Shown here in pieces: positions 12,701 to 27,100 of a stretch of DNA of 64,000 nt. The stretch is from Branchiostoma lanceolatum (lineage: Eukaryota; Chordata; Leptocardii; Amphioxiformes; Branchiostomatidae): assembly GCF_035083965.1 (NCBI RefSeq), contig NC_089722.1:40223958-40287957 (forward strand). The letters run 5' to 3'. The notes under the pieces are model-generated. The model was given only the letters and a program-made list of their open reading frames with translations. It did no database searches and was not told where the DNA came from. Both the position numbers and the translations under genes were made by a program. The first letter of the stretch is position 1, and each line of letters starts with the position of its first letter.

Positions 12701-14135
12701 AAAAGCAAATGATAAAGCAAATGCATGCTACATGTTTGATTTCTTGTAAACATGTATCGTCACTTTAACTACAGGGTGGACAGAGCCAACGAGATGACCT
12801 ACCGGGACTTCGCGAAGGAAGCGAGCCTGTTGGTGGAAGTCAACGATGATGGAGGTCACGTGAACGTCGTCAGTCTGATTGGGCTGGTGATTGAAGGAGT
12901 GAAAAAGAAAGGTACAAACTGCGGAATTGCATTTTGAAATGTTGCAAGCTGCATAAACAACTGGGAAATGTCTGAATCAATTTCATTTGTTAGCAGTTGG
13001 ACATGACAGAAAATCAGGATGTGTGATGATGATAATTGGCAATAACAAAGATGAGCTTTTCTATCACAACGTTTCTTTAAAATGTAAATCCTTTCTTTTC
13101 AGATCCACGGTACATCCTTGTTGAGTACGCCGAGCCAGGAGAGTTACTCTGGTACCTGCTGAGCATTCAGAACAACCGTTGCCATGCAGACATCCCGCCG
13201 GGCCTAGGGCGACAGCTCACCGAGGTGGCCATCGACATCGCCCGGGGGATGCTCGAGCTCAAACGCCGTCGGGTAACTCATGTTTTTCTGCCACATTTTT
13301 ACTCTGTAATGTTCTGTATCACCTTGCACGTCGTTTTGCTCCTCATCAGATTATGAACTTGCAGATCCCAATTAAAGCAGCAATCATGGAAACTAACCAT
13401 AGCTGAAACTTAGTGAGCCGCGTTATAAACAGGTATCCTTAACATTATATACTATATAGCAAAGATTAGTAATTTATCTCTATATGTTTGGGGGTGTTGT
13501 TCATTTCGATCCTCAGGGACAGCCATGGATGTATCCGTGACGTAAATGGTACGAATACTTATTTGATCTTGACAAAATGTTAGCGCTTCGAGCTCAAATA
13601 AGCAATAAGACTTTAAGTGAGTACTGTAAGGTTTGTGATGTTTAGCTCATGTATGTATCTTTATTGCTTTTAGATTACTTCTAATCGTAAACCATGCTGC
13701 ATTTTAGCCAATGAAGGCTGCTACAATATGTTGTGTCTTGCAACGACGTAATAAAGCCATTCATTCAATGCCTCTATCTTCACAATAAACTCCGCCCTGA
13801 TCGCCCCTACCAGATCACCCACCGTGACCTGGCGTGCAGGAACATCGTCTTGTCCTCTCCGGACGGCCAGGCCGGACGGCTGGTCGCCAAAATCTCCGAC
13901 TTCGGACTGGCCCGTGACGTGTACGTGACGACACAGTACATGAGACACCCTCTGGTAGGTACTCTACTGTACTAGACAAGGATCACCTCTTACTCTGTTA
14001 AATTCATGGTAAATAAACACTTTTCTTTCTTTAGTAGCATTGCCATTTTTGCTAAACTGTGAACAATTAATGACAGAAGAAAGAAATTCATGAAGAAATT
14101 AAAGACTGAAAGCAGATATAGGACGTTTCCACATG

Positions 14136-14186
<51 letters not shown>

Positions 14187-16121
14187 GTGATGATTATGAT
14201 TATGACGGACACATCATTCCTTGAACCGCATTAATTCTCACAATAACGCATTTGCCCATACTGGCCATAGACCAACCTACTGCTGCCTATCAAGTGGATG
14301 GCGATAGAGTCTCTGATCGAGGGTGTTTACAGCTGTAAGAGCGACATGTGGGGGTTCGGAGTCGTGCTGTGGGAGATAGCGACTTTGGGTGAGTGCCTCT
14401 TTGCTATTTTGGCCTGAAGACTGTATTTTCTACTTATTCCTGTCTAAAACGTTCCTGCATGTTAATCGGCTGGGCTTGATATCAGTACAGGTCTGTCTCT
14501 GGAATGAATACCAGCAGATGTCTTTGACATAACAATGAGAAACATGCTAAAGTCGTGTACTGCAATGATATATCCTGGTTCCTAGATGCACTGCTGAAAA
14601 CCCGAGTGCGAGCGGAAGTGTAGAAGACCAGACTGTATGGTTTCTCTTCGCAATATCTATGGTAAGAAGCGTCATGTAAGTAGCACACATTTTCTTTTCA
14701 CCATACTTAGTGCTGTAACTGACTGTAAAATCTATAAAATTCCAGGAGGGACCCCTTACCCCGAGGTTTGTGGGTACGAGACTCTGGTGACGAGGCTGCG
14801 ACGAGGGTACCGGCTGCAGAAACCGAACGGGTGTTCGGACGAGCTGTAAGTAAAACAGTTACTGTGGTGTTGGAATTTGTGAGAGTCTATTATGAAGTCA
14901 CTGGAGCTTGCCCTACCTCTAAGTTGGTAAACTTTCCAACCAGACTCTGTAGCACGTGTCCCAAAATCCTTGTATTTTGGGGCTTAAACGAAACAGTGCA
15001 ATGCAATGAAATGCAAAGCATTGGTCGTATACTAAGTAAAGTGTCTGATTTTGGCAGTCTAATGTTTGATCAGGAGATTCATATCTGAACATCGATTTTT
15101 TTCAATGGCGCACCTCAGAGACTGATTACTTTACCACAATGAATGAAATGTTGTTTTGAGTTTGCGTTTCTGTGTCTGTGTTTCTGTGTTCGTGTCTGAA
15201 TGTATGCATCTTCAGTACTGCGCTGTTTTAGTGTGTGCGGCAGGAAAGGGTCGCAAAGCAGTATGGGTAAGGGGTGAAGTCTGCCACCTGTAATTGCATC
15301 ATTTACCATATATATCAAGACTGTGTTTCAGAATGCCTCAAAATCAATAATTCTATGCTTACTAATACAAAGAACAGATCAGTGTCAATAGAGTCCTGAT
15401 AATTTTTACAATTCTGCGCATGACTAATAGGTACGAACTGATGAACCTCTGCTGGCTGGATGACCCGGATGTAAGGCCCACCCCTGACGTCATGGAGGAC
15501 ATATTGGGGCAACTGCTGCAACAGAACAAGGTACTGTTTTTACAGGTTTGCGTAGCAAAACCTTTGCTGGTTTCGTCAGCATGTGTGGTGGCCGCCATCT
15601 TGATTTTGTGACGTAGCAGGGAAGCCATGCCGTTTCATTGGGACGGGTGTTTTTTGGGGTCGCTAGCGTTCTCTCTATTATTAACCAATCGGCACACAAC
15701 TATCACACATTCGACTCAAATAAAAAGAAAAATTTAATACCAATTTATATTTATAAAAAGACCCCGTAATCGCTAAACTAACATACCAAACCTGAAGTAT
15801 ATGTAGCACAAATACTTTACTCTAGTTCATAGAATGATGTTCTTCATGTAGGTAAATTCTTATATTATCTCACCAGAACAAGCTTAATGTAGAGAATACC
15901 AAAGTGGCTGTGTTACCATGGATGATCTAGATATCGCAAGATAACAATAACAAGATAGATTTGGAAACGATCAGACGTTTCAGATAGCATACATGACCTT
16001 TTGTCAGTGATTGAAGTAAGGTCTGTGAGGGGGGGGGGGATACCTTTAGGACCTATCATGAAAAACTGTTGATTTTGGATGCATTTTACTCTCGTCACAG
16101 GCTTTCTTTCCCGACACCTAG
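5555..16121 (+). CDS. Gene 1: FN3-type receptor tyrosine kinase
   Basis: Single-pass receptor predicted to phosphorylate proteins on tyrosine. Exons: 5555-5612, 6490-6637, 7373-7471, 8026-8102, 8364-8500, 9543-9650, 10014-10101, 10972-11101, 11344-11495, 11828-11976, 12388-12545, 12775-12911, 13103-13272, 13814-13954, 14271-14388, 14746-14845, 15431-15530, 16101-16121. All phases agree (about 696 aa). Residues 1-19 are a signal peptide; 20-332 form about three FN3 domains with several N-x-S/T sites; TM is about 341-361. The kinase is complete: GEGEFGHV (about 407), VAAK lysine (about 432), helix-C Glu (about 450), HRDLACRN (about 540) and DFG (about 566). The terminal exon is the least certain. 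Reading through 15530 reaches a stop at 15611 instead, but gene 2 has an intron at the equivalent place whose last exon also begins with a small residue then FF. Subfamily not assigned. Confidence 0.85.
6095..6255 (-). repeat. tRNA-derived SINE, gene 1 intron 1
   Basis: On the minus strand this reads 'gttaacgggcctagtaggcg', then a tRNA-like head, then 'catccaggtgtaacatggg'. It is the inverted copy of the SINE at 1740-1900 in the partial paralogue and is likely inherited through the duplication. Confidence 0.6.
6645..7200 (+). repeat. GT-rich microsatellite region, gene 1 intron 2
   Basis: Long, interrupted (GT)n tracts with (TA)n near 6830-6850 and a G10 run near 6870. The apparent Val/Cys-rich frames here are low-complexity artefacts. 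Confidence 0.9.
6945..7016 (-). mobile_element. 3' end fragment of a non-LTR retrotransposon
   Basis: The reverse complement matches 23940-24010: 'gtgtgggccacgacaccag' to 'ggcccacgtgtattgta'. Only the 3' terminal part is present, as expected of a 5'-truncated LINE copy. Confidence 0.65.
8676..9373. mobile_element. MITE-like element with long inverted ends, gene 1 intron 5
   Basis: The ends are 'aaaggggccctctcactgag' and its complement 'ctcagtgagagggcccttt'. The inverted repeats run about 60 bp and are built from repeated 'caactagttg' and 'ggcaactagttgc' phrases. The interior is AT-rich with no coding sequence, so it is a non-autonomous DNA element. Confidence 0.8.
10225..10617. mobile_element. 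MITE-like element, gene 1 intron 7
   Basis: The ends are 'gttactagagcattctacga' and the complementary 'tcgaagaatgttctagtaac'. Inverted repeats of about 75 bp include 'gtacctccaaatgttcgacg'. The non-coding interior is about 230 bp. Confidence 0.8.
14138..14203 (+). repeat. (GAT)n microsatellite, gene 1 intron 14
   Basis: About sixteen tandem 'gat' units, becoming imperfect towards the 3' end. Confidence 0.9.
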
Positions 16122-18128
16122 AGACGGACAAGCCTCCACTGGACAATCATCTGCCAAGTGTTAAATCTTTAGTCTTTGATAGAACATTGACCCACCAAAG
16201 ACTGCACAAATATTCATAAACTCATCCCATGCACAATTGTCATTTGTAGAGTAATTTACTGGATCTGATACATAGTAGAGGCTTCTCTGCGTTATGTCGT
16301 ATGCAGTTGTATAGTTGTTTGATATCATTCTAAACCAGAAACTCAAGTTTGTTCACTAACAATTACCAACAACTGAATACATATTGGTAGGCTCTACCAG
16401 CCTCTGTGGGTCGCTGGGAAAATAGTAGAAATTGGCCAAATAGAGTCAATTGTATGAAGGGAGTCGGCTACGGAGAGAGGGTCCAATATTGCAACCTAAC
16501 TAGGCCTGCGAATGTAACCCTCCATGGCCTAAGTCCCCCGGCAAATATTCTCCCTATAGCCGGCGTAGTTAGTCTGGTAGAGACTAGCATATTGGAGCCT
16601 GCGCTGAGACATTTACCCGCTATTTTCCTCAAGGTTCAGTTTTAACTACCCGTATCGTATAGCCAGGAGTTGCAGTATTTTTCAAACGCTACTATAACTG
16701 AGCATTTCGTACATGCAAAGTACCTAATAGAGCCAATGTAAAGCTTAGAAGATGGTAAAAGTTTTCATTTTTGTAGATATTTTCATCCACATTTGTTAAA
16801 TTGGATTTGTGAGCAGATGGAAAGTTACAGTAGTCACACTTTCAAAGTTCGAATAGCTCTTTTCAGAGGGTTCCCATATGTATGGACCTTAGCTGACTCA
16901 TTAATACAGAAGAAGAAGAAGAACTTTATTGCGCGACAATTTTAACGGGTACAATGTATGGCAATTTGTAGATACATAACAATCAACTATTTCTAATATC
17001 TAACAATTTCAAAGAAGTTATCTACATCTACACAATACTCAGCCTATCTATAACATGAATAACAATCGATCTAATAATGTGCGTTGTAATGGCTAAAACA
17101 GTATACAATGTAATTATGATAATGATAATATTCTGTGTCAGGAATGTAAAACAATGTCTCGTTTTTGCCCAGAGTTGTATATGAATTGGCCTACATAGGT
17201 AGATATAAGAGCAGGGCATGACAATATTGGTTATGGTGACGCCAACTATATTTTGTACCACACAGGCTGTTTCGGTTTTTCTTTGACTAATCACTGTTGA
17301 TAATGCGTTAGATTTGCTATATTTGAGTCAACCTTTACAATGTTTTAAACGATGTGCAGTATTTGTACAAAAAATAATAAGAACATTGATGTGCATTCTT
17401 GCAAGTTTGAAATAAATGTGTTTAGCCAAGAAATACTCAGCAACCCTCTTGTCCAAATGGTCGTCATAACCCGGTGTCGGGTTCATGGGGGCCAATCCCT
17501 TTTGTGCACGCATATTCATTTCATTTATTTATTTTACCAGTGGATACGCAGGTCTTAAGCTTAACCTGATTTTTAGGTTTACTGGAATAATACAATACAC
17601 AAGTATCACGAGGATATAACAAGTTAAAACTCGGTACCAGTCCCAATGATCATCACAAAGTCCACTTCTGTAAGCCGACACGGTAGAGTGTTAATATGCC
17701 GAACTAGAGCTGTATCTAGTTCTATCTCTTGTAAAGTATACGTAGGCTTCGATCGGATCAATGAAAACCGATATTCTAGATCATAAGACATTATTTTAAC
17801 CAATAACAACAACATCTGCTATGATATACAACAATTGTTTCACAAGTTAATGCATTTCGCCTATGAAACTGTGAAAATGTATTGACCTTTCCTTTGCTAT
17901 ATGGAAGTGTGTTTCTATTAGCAACGGGTGTCATAGAAATATGGCGTGGGTTTTAAAGGTTCAGGCTGCTGATTCTTAGCATTCTCGTCAAGTGAAACAA
18001 ACAAACAGAAAACAAGTCCTGTTCAAGAATGATAGCTGTAATGACTAATTAATCCACAACTTATTAATAAACTGAACCGTTATTTGGAACTGACGTCACC
18101 ATTCCTCCTTCTGACGTCATATGCGGTC
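16122..18128. other. Tail-to-tail intergenic region between the two receptor kinases
   Basis: This contains the 3' flanks of genes 1 and 2. It is AT-rich, with a short GAA repeat near 16910. The frame at 16406-16645 has no splice or domain support. I see no further gene or RNA. Confidence 0.5.
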
Positions 18129-21100
18129 TCATACCGAGGTGACCTGTACCCCTGACTCCACCGCTGTCATTGGTGCATTGAAATAGAAGAAGCCCTGTAG
18201 AAAGGAACAGCAACGAGGTTACACACTAGCTACCCACCATTCTCAGCCAGAATTCCTAGATCGTTTACTACTTATGACGTTCAAGTCATCCAAAAACCTC
18301 TTTCTCCTCAACGATCGTAACAGAAATCCAATTATCTGTTTATTCAATTGTTCACTACACGTTGGAACTTTTGTGCGCTATGGAATGAAAGCAAGGCAAT
18401 AAATGGAGTATCTCACATTTGGATCTGCCTCTAGTTGTTTTCTGATAGTTGTGGCGTCCGGCCTGATCTTCTCGTTAAACTTCCAGCACTGCAGCATCAG
18501 CTGGTATCTATGTAAGGGGAATGAAATATCATGTTCACCCCACCCCATAGTTTTAGCACATGCATTACACCCACACAATATTGGTTTCTGCCATATCATA
18601 AATCATAGCACGCTTTCCCATCGAGTTAAACGGATTATACTAATCCTTTAATAAAACATTGTGCAGAAATCTGAAAAAAGACATTGCAAGGGGGAAAATT
18701 GAATTTATATTTGCCCCCCCCCTCCGTCCCCAATGGACAAACTCCAGGCGTACCTTTCCTCTGTACACAGTAATGGTCTTGGGAGTCTAAAGTGGTTTTG
18801 CAGGGCATCATATAGTCTTCCGGCACCTTCCATTCCCGGGTACGGCGTGCGACCGAGCTGCGCCACTTCCCACAACAGGACCCCAAAAGACCAACTGGAA
18901 AGTAAAGACCTCTGTCACAATGTTGTGTCGAAGGAGTGATTAGTTTCCAGTTTGATGATGTCGAATGACCAAATAGGTCTAGTGGTTATAGGTTTTGTCC
19001 TAGAGAAAGGCACTTTACACTCCATCTAGGTGCAAAATGGGTATCTGACTTCGGTTGGGGAGATAAATTGTAGTGTAAGGAGACGGATGTGTCCACCTCC
19101 CAATACCGTGCCCCAGACACGGTGGATTACAAGCCACTGCTCCTGCGGCCTAGCAGGGACGCATGAACAGTAGAGGTTTGATCCTTACCGTCTCATCTTA
19201 CTTACGTCTGGTGAACAGCTCGTAATTGTAAAACATCGGTCTGACATACAATACTCACACGTCGCTCTTGTCGGTGAACAAAGCCTCGTTCTTCAGCCCC
19301 TCTGGTGCCATCCACTTCAACGGTAAGAGGTCGCTGCTCTGGATAAACGGACAGGAGTTGTGAGCAATTATTTGAAGTTACTTACATTATCTTAGTACTT
19401 AGTGAGTGATGCCGTGGTTAGTTACCTTGCCTCTGGACCAAGAAAAGTTTGAATCCCAGCTGTGACGCTCTCCCAATATGCACACTACCGACAATGGTCG
19501 CAGTCTTTAGGATGGGGCGTCAAGCCGCGGTCCACTGTTCATTGATTTGTACTTGTCGAAAAGAGTTGGTGGAATTTCCCTGGTACAATGGACCTATAAA
19601 TATCTTACATAACGTATGTCTTCTCCGCAGTAACCAGTGGAAGAATAGGTCTATATTTCAGTGAGCTTAACTTTTTCCTTGTCACTTAGAAAGCTGAAGA
19701 AACTTGTATCTGACATTTTTCATGTGCATACTATTTTATTTTTCTATCTGAACATTATGATTTAATTCTTACAAGGTTGCACGTTCTGCAGATGTGTAAC
19801 ATTAAAACTTCAGTCCGATCGGAACTAGCCAAAACTATTATGCAAGATACCGTCCAGGGAGGAAGAAAGAGGGGTAGGCAACGGAAAAGATGGGAGGATA
19901 ATATCGGATAATGGACAGGTGTGACACTAAGTGAAACACCGGCAAAGGTGGAGAAACCAGGTCTTCTGTGCTAATCCAGAGTTCAAATAGTGAGACTAAT
20001 TACATGAGATAGCTGTGATGAGTTCAGACAAGTCCGACCTACCCTGTCCTGCCGATGGTACCCCACAGCGTACATGTCCCGGGCCAGCCCGAAGTCCGCG
20101 ATCTTGGCGGTTCCCTTCCCACAGATCAGGATGTTCCGGGCAGCGATGTCTCGGTGAACCAGCTGGGCACATGCAAGATCAGGACAAGCTGCTATTTAGT
20201 CTATTTTTGTTGGTTTTCGGCCAAAAGATGACCGAGACCTTATTGTAACCATTTGAAACCCAATAAAAATCCCTTTACAACTTGAAGGTTCACTGAGTCA
20301 AATAAATACATGCAGTTGGCTTCGGAAGTTCGGAGAAAAGCACAAAAGATTCTATGCTACATAAAGAAATAAATACAGTGCTACGGGCCGGGAAGGTGTG
20401 TGCTATTCATAAATCACATTTTACATCTCATTGAGTGATTATCTAATATATGATTTTCTATATCTTGGCTGTCGAGTGTTTCTCACCCTCCTGCTTGCTA
20501 GGTGCTCCAGGCCGCAGCACACTTCCACCATCATGTTCTCGAAGATGTGCCGTTTGTTGACCAGAACGGTCCTGTTGAGTTTGGACTCCGTACGTAACGT
20601 CCACAGCAGATGAAGGAGATTCCCGTGTTCGGCATATTCCAGCACCAGTTGGAGCGGCCCTGCAGGAAAATGTCCATGATAATTTGGGTATCTACTAGTG
20701 CTGCGTACCTAAGCGTGGCATCAGGTACAGGTACAGGTACCGGTACAGAGGTTTAGACACAGGTCCGGACCTGTACCTGTACCTAATCAATTTTTAGTAT
20801 CTACTACATCTTTAACTCGACATGGCTGTACACATGTGCCTTCTTAACGTTGATATCGGTGTCGTCTTCTCAGTGTTTTGTTGAACTAGTGTAACTTTCG
20901 GGCAAAACAGGTATGAAAGCCCCCAAAAGTATTATAGTACTTGAGATGGAAAAAATATAAACATACCATCATGTCTTTAATGTACCAAATATGTATGCTT
21001 ATTTACAGATATCAAGTGTACATAGGTGGATAGTGGTACTTTCTTAATCTACTTTGAATGCATTTTTTTCTGCAGACTATCGAAAACATAGCTACCCTGA

Positions 21101-24100
21101 ACAAACAAGCAAACAGAGAAGCAAACACTCAGCGCTGCAGAACTGACCGTCTCTGAAACAGATGCCTTTGAGCCCGATAACGTTGCCATGGTGACCACAT
21201 AACAACATGGTGAAGGTTTCCCTCAGGAGGGCTTTACGGGCGTTGGGGTCTTCGTTGTCTGGAACAAATAAGTAACCAACAGTTTTTCTCAGCTATGTTC
21301 TCATAAACACGTTTTACCTTGAAGTTCGTATACGTGACTTCTATGTACTAGTGGCGTTTAATCTAAAACGAACAGTAGAATCAAACTTTATGAGCCGCTG
21401 CAATAAGAAGTATGTGCTAATTGGAAAGGGAACACTTGCAAGCAAATGAACAATTATTTATATTCACCTTCACATGGTTTGGCAAATTACTGCTATGTTT
21501 ATTCTCACAAAACACATTCATATATATAGTGACCAGTCCAGCACTTGCTACATTATGTAATCGGACACCACCACAGGGTGTCTGCTACTTTATCAGTAAC
21601 CATGGTGACAGCCGTCTGGACCAGGTCATTGACCTTTAAGTTATTTGTTTGCATAAGAAGAAGAAGTGGAGCAAAAACAATGTGTTTCCCTTCCGTAAAA
21701 TGATGTTATTATTAACAAGTAGAAATAGCAAAATTACCTTTCAGTTTCTTGACGGCTACCACTTCATTGTCATCATCAGGTTCTGTAAGCGTTGCCTTGA
21801 CTACATGACCAAAAGCGCCCTCTCCCAGCATCTGTTGGACCTGCAGCCTGCCCCTGTCGACCTCCCTTTCTTTCAGCAGCTCCATGTCGATACTGCTTGA
21901 CAAGGAACTTTCTGGAAGCTGCATTACGGCCTAAAAAAAAGAAGTTGTTGATCTATCGTGAGAGGGTGGATATACGTTTGCTAGACATGGTCATTCTATA
22001 TAGCATGCGAAACAGTGGAAACCATTGTTTTGTTTTGTTTTGTTTTGTTTTGTTATTGATGAATTATGAATGAATGGATTGATGAATGGATTTGAATGAA
22101 TTATTAAAACCTATACGGGTACCAAAATGCCATTACTTTATAGTTACGCTACATACATTTCCCGGGAAGTGGATCTACTAGCCGGTAAATTTTGCCATCT
22201 TTGTGACTCCATAGAAAGAGTATCAGTATTGCCGTCGAAACGTACCATCAAATTCTTTCCCAGTTGGAATACTTCAGGATCGTCGATGTTTCCCACCCGC
22301 TGCTTCTTCTTGTGTCTGTGGATCAGGAAGCTTAAGACGGCGCCGAGCAGGAGGAGAGCCAACCCGGCTGCGGATAGACTGATGACCAGCAGGGTGGACT
22401 GGGACTGGGAACCAGGAGCTTCAGGCTCTGGAACAGGAGTCAGTAAGTAAGTAAGAAGGTAAGAAGTTTATGCATCTCTGTATGGATTTAGCTATCAAAT
22501 GATGCAGTTTCCTAACAAAACTGTATCATCAGAGATATTTTCTCATCAATAGTATGTGTATGTGCTAATGAGAGTATAAAACCAGCTTAAGAGTGCTACA
22601 TGTACTAAGGGTGATTCATTCTACTTATCAAAAAGTGCAGAGGAACTTTATCGGTGAACGAACACAAAACGAAGTCAATGAAGGTTAGACATTCAGGTAA
22701 TAATTATAAGGTAATAAGATACGCAGTGAAACACTGAGTGCCACTGGCGAAAGGTAGTTGATGCTACCTGAAACGTCTGTTTCCAAAAATGATCCAATTG
22801 CTTGAGTAACTGTTTTATTGCCATTGTAAGATTATAGACACCCAGCGTAATCCACGCCCTACGGACATGGGGCCGGTCACACGTGGCCTGTCTGGCACAG
22901 TTACAGACCAGGTCACAGACATGGCAACCTGAATGTTTCAACATCATATCCCACCATTAGCTCTAACAATACCCGGGAGATGTAGAATCGCCCTAAAAAT
23001 TGCTATGACAAGCTGGAAAACAGGATACTTCCCAAACATTGTCCCATAAGAAGGCAAGAGTTGTTATAATTACAACTTCAGTGTAGCATTTCAGGTTGAC
23101 ATACATTTCAGATTGCCGTAAAGTGTAAAATACGTAGTTGTGATTAGTAGTAGTACCTGCAATTCTTATGACGACCGTGTCGTGATATCTGTCTCCACTT
23201 GTGCTGAAAGCCGCACAGGTCACGTTACCTTCATACTCAGGCAGTGAGCTGATGTGTAGAACAGAGGAGCTGTAGATGAAAAGCAGAAGGGATGCAAAAT
23301 GTAGACATCCGTCAGAACAACTGAATCCGCAAAGGTTAGGGTTCTAAGACTCCCTGCTCTCCTGTTCCCAACGTACAATTTCCCCCGAAAAAAAAAACAT
23401 GTTAGTAGAATTAAGGATTGGGAACCCAGCTTTTTTGGCTCTCAGTATGCTTGTTTCAAGAAACATGCCACTCTTCTTACATAGTACTGGAGTGACAGCA
23501 AGGAGTTCAGCCCCCCAATCATTTAACTGAACGTTTCAGGTGTGCCGGTCGTAATAATCAAGGAGAAAAGTAGGTAGAGTAATAAAGACGATCATAGTTA
23601 TCAATGATAAGTACAATATCAAAACGCACTTGCTATAGTTTGTTACATTCAGCAGATTTTGGTTGATAGAACTGTCACCCTGGAAGAGCCATGTGATGTT
23701 GATGACTTGAAAACTGTAGGCTGTACATGTGAGCTGCAGTTCCTGTCCGTACCGCAAGTCTGCCAGGTCACTGGTTGAAGGACTGATGAGTACTTCTGGG
23801 TTTTCTGCAAAAAAGGAGAACACGAGTTATTATTCACAGAATAGCAATTTTACAATTAGAATGTAACGCAAGTCACACTACGCTGCTTTTTAGATTGTAT
23901 TTACCACTGTTTATTTATTTGTAGTCTATGTGCTTTGTATTGTCTTGTGTGTGGGCCACGACACCAGCAACAGCTGCCTGTGGCCCACGTGTATTGTATC
24001 GTTTACAATTTCAATAAATCACAAATCACAAATCACAAATCACAAATCACAGAATTGATCTGGAAGAAACATCTAAATGTTCTATAATCAGGTAATGGTC

Positions 24101-27100
24101 GAGTATGTGCTATCAATGTTTTTCTGTTCATGTTGTTAAAAAATCTTCATAATTAATGTACTAAGATTAGAAAAAGTTGAGTTGACATTTAAGCTGAAAT
24201 GCACGGAATGTTTTTGTGAGGAAGGCAGGGATTCCTATCCGTGTAAAGAATTGCATACATACTAATTGCAATATGCCAACAGATTGGAACGCTAATCGTG
24301 TGAATTTTGCACCCAGACATATCTTATATTCTTCGCATACCTCACGTTGACTTACACCACAGGATTGAATGAATGCAGACTAATGACATAGGTTTGAGCT
24401 CTCAGAGCTTCTTCTCTCACCGGTGGTGCAGTTCCTTCCGGTCCAGCCAGGGGCGCATCTGCACGCGCCGTTGAAGCTGTGACATGAACCCCCGTTGAAA
24501 CACTGACAGCGCTCCGCGCAAAACCGCCCGAACCGGCCGATCGGGCAGGCTTGATAGGGACACAATCGTGTTTTGTTTTAGTTTACTGTGCGGTCAAGGG
24601 ATTTTGATATATTTTCAGAATCTACCTAATGATAGAATCTACCTAGAGTCATGCGCACATACACATGTACACACTCACAGACAAACACACACATACAATC
24701 ACACACAAACACAAGAACGCTAGGATACGGAATATTATCGAACAGCATAAGTGAAAAGGTCACATCCTTGTATACAGCTACACATCAGTTATCGAGCCAG
24801 CCGCACCCTTGGATGTTAACTTACCTTTCACTACGACTTCAGTCTCAAACACCTGGCCGTTATTAACTGTGCATTTAATTTTATTCAGGTCCGAGTTCCG
24901 TTGTCCTACCTGTAAAGGAATGAATAAATGAAGAAAAGCAGAAAACGTCTCTACGCAATAATCTATGTCTTGAGGCCATCTATTTGTATATATTGCAGAC
25001 GCAAATTCAAAACTACGTAAACGCCCTAGCGTAACACGTAATTTACTTGAATGTGTAAAAGGTGGATACGTTTGCTGTAAGTATGCGACACATACATTTA
25101 CACCAACATACGTGTACTTCACGACAGCAATATTTCTCTCCCATTGGTACCGGTACATGTAGAATGGGATCCATGGCCAGTCCTCGGCGACCAGTGGATA
25201 CGAGTTTATGCTGTACAGACAGATATGCAGAAATTTTCCTAAACATTACAAGTATTTCTAATCGACAACGGTTAAGGTAGGCTTCATTTGCATCCCATTT
25301 CATCATTTGTTTAATAAAGGAGAAAGTGATCTACATGTTATTTTTTTTCGACACAACTGAGTTACCTAAAGTTGCACTACGTGATAGTTGTACCTAGATG
25401 AGGTCTTCATTGTTAAGCCACAGAACTAAGTCTGTACTCACTTGAATGAAATCACCAGATTAGTTGCCTTTCAATTTGAAAGCATTTGCAAGTTGATTTA
25501 CGGATGGTTATATCTATCTATCTCACTCTATATATATATACTAGTATATATGTATAAATCACCTTTCATTCCTTATAAACAGCAAACCATTTGCAATGGG
25601 CATGGTGTTGTCGATTGCCTCGCATCTGAAGGACTTAGCCATGTCCGGCGTCAGTTCAAAATTAAGGACTCCTTCTTGGATAGCGAGGTAGAACTCGAAG
25701 ATATCTGGTGGACGAAATAACCGTTACGTTCACTTACAACTTATGGTGATGACAAACTAACTTAAACTGAATTCTGATATGGTAGGACTATGCTCTAGTG
25801 ACGATTTTGTCAGCTTTATGTTTAATTATTACTTAGATCCTTTTAAGGGTGCATATTTTGCATGTTTGTAACATTAGCCAAATAAAGATAATAGAAATGA
25901 TCTACTCACAGCCGAATGGACTCCTCTTGTCTGTTGTGTAGGCGTATGGATAGATTCCTCGAACGTTGGTGAAAGGCCAGTCAAAAATCTCCAGCTGAAC
26001 GAAATCCTGAGGACGAAAGAGGCATCATTAAGGCAATTGGTTGCTTCCGCTAGACTAACAAAAAACAAACCATAAGAGAAATAGTGAATGGGGCATGATA
26101 TGTTGAATTTTCACAATCATAGCTTCTTTTCCACTGCTTTCATCCTGAATCGTATCTATCATCAGTTTATCTATCTGATCCTTTCCTGTGAAGATGTGGC
26201 AGATCAACGCATTGGCCTGGGAGAAAGGGTGATTTTGTTTACCGAATGTAAAAAGAAAATTTGGTCAACCAAATAAAAAAACAAAAAAATTCATGAAGGC
26301 AGATCAGAGATTGCAGTGTTCAAATTATTCTTGGAAACGCCAAACTCAAACTACTTCCTTCTTTTCTTCAGTGCTGTCTAGCTTCTATTGTCTAAAGTGC
26401 GACGAAACAGACGCTGCATTAAATGTTTGTTTTTCAATTATTACCGAGACTGAACGATTGTTGAATATCTTCTCTGTTTGTGGTACAAACGTGTTTTCAT
26501 CGAACACCGGATCCTCCTCTGCAGAAAAACAAACAAACAGGAAGGCAAATATTAGTAAGGTTTATTGCTGTTGCTGGTTGTTGTGTTGTGTTGTTTCGTG
26601 TTGTTTCGTGTTGTACATGTGTTGCTGGTTTATCACATCAATCACTAAGTAGTTTCAACCATGATTGCTTAACAAATGTAGAGTTTGGTCTCTGTGATGA
26701 CCCGGATATTACTGCGACAAAGCGTTGGGCATCAGAGTTTTAATCGGGATATGCTAGCTTTAAGCAAGGATGTTATAGGCCTATAACCTCCTTGATATAA
26801 GTTTTAGCTCACCGATTTCTCTTGTGGTGAATGTGAGGTTGAATTCGGTCCTCCTCCATGGAGCCAGAGGACGTGTTAGAACAGCGTACAGCTTATTGCC
26901 AGTACTGGCCGTGGATAGGTGTAAATGTCCTAAGTCAGGTACTGAATGATAAAAGATAATGAAAAAAAAACATTCGTGTGTTGATATTGATTAAATGGAA
27001 TTCTACTCTTAGACTGGCACTTTGTGGCATCATGTTGCATCATGTGATTTGACGCTAACATTTAGCGCAAAGAAACAGTTTGTTCTGTTGATGATTGGTT

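Noticed and set aside
15431-15611. Read-through of gene 1 exon 17 to the stop at 15611 as the protein end
   Set aside because: Not excluded, but gene 2 has an intron at the equivalent phase-0 position, and a short exon with matching start (A-F-F) and stop exists at 16101-16121.
16406-16645. 79-codon open frame between the receptor kinases
   Set aside because: No splice sites, domains or paralogue in the window; length is within chance.
23624-23640. GC-AG intron donor (gcaagt) for the gene 2 Ig exon
   Set aside because: It would leave phase 1, whereas the next exon needs phase 2; the GT donor gtgcgt five bases further gives the correct phase.
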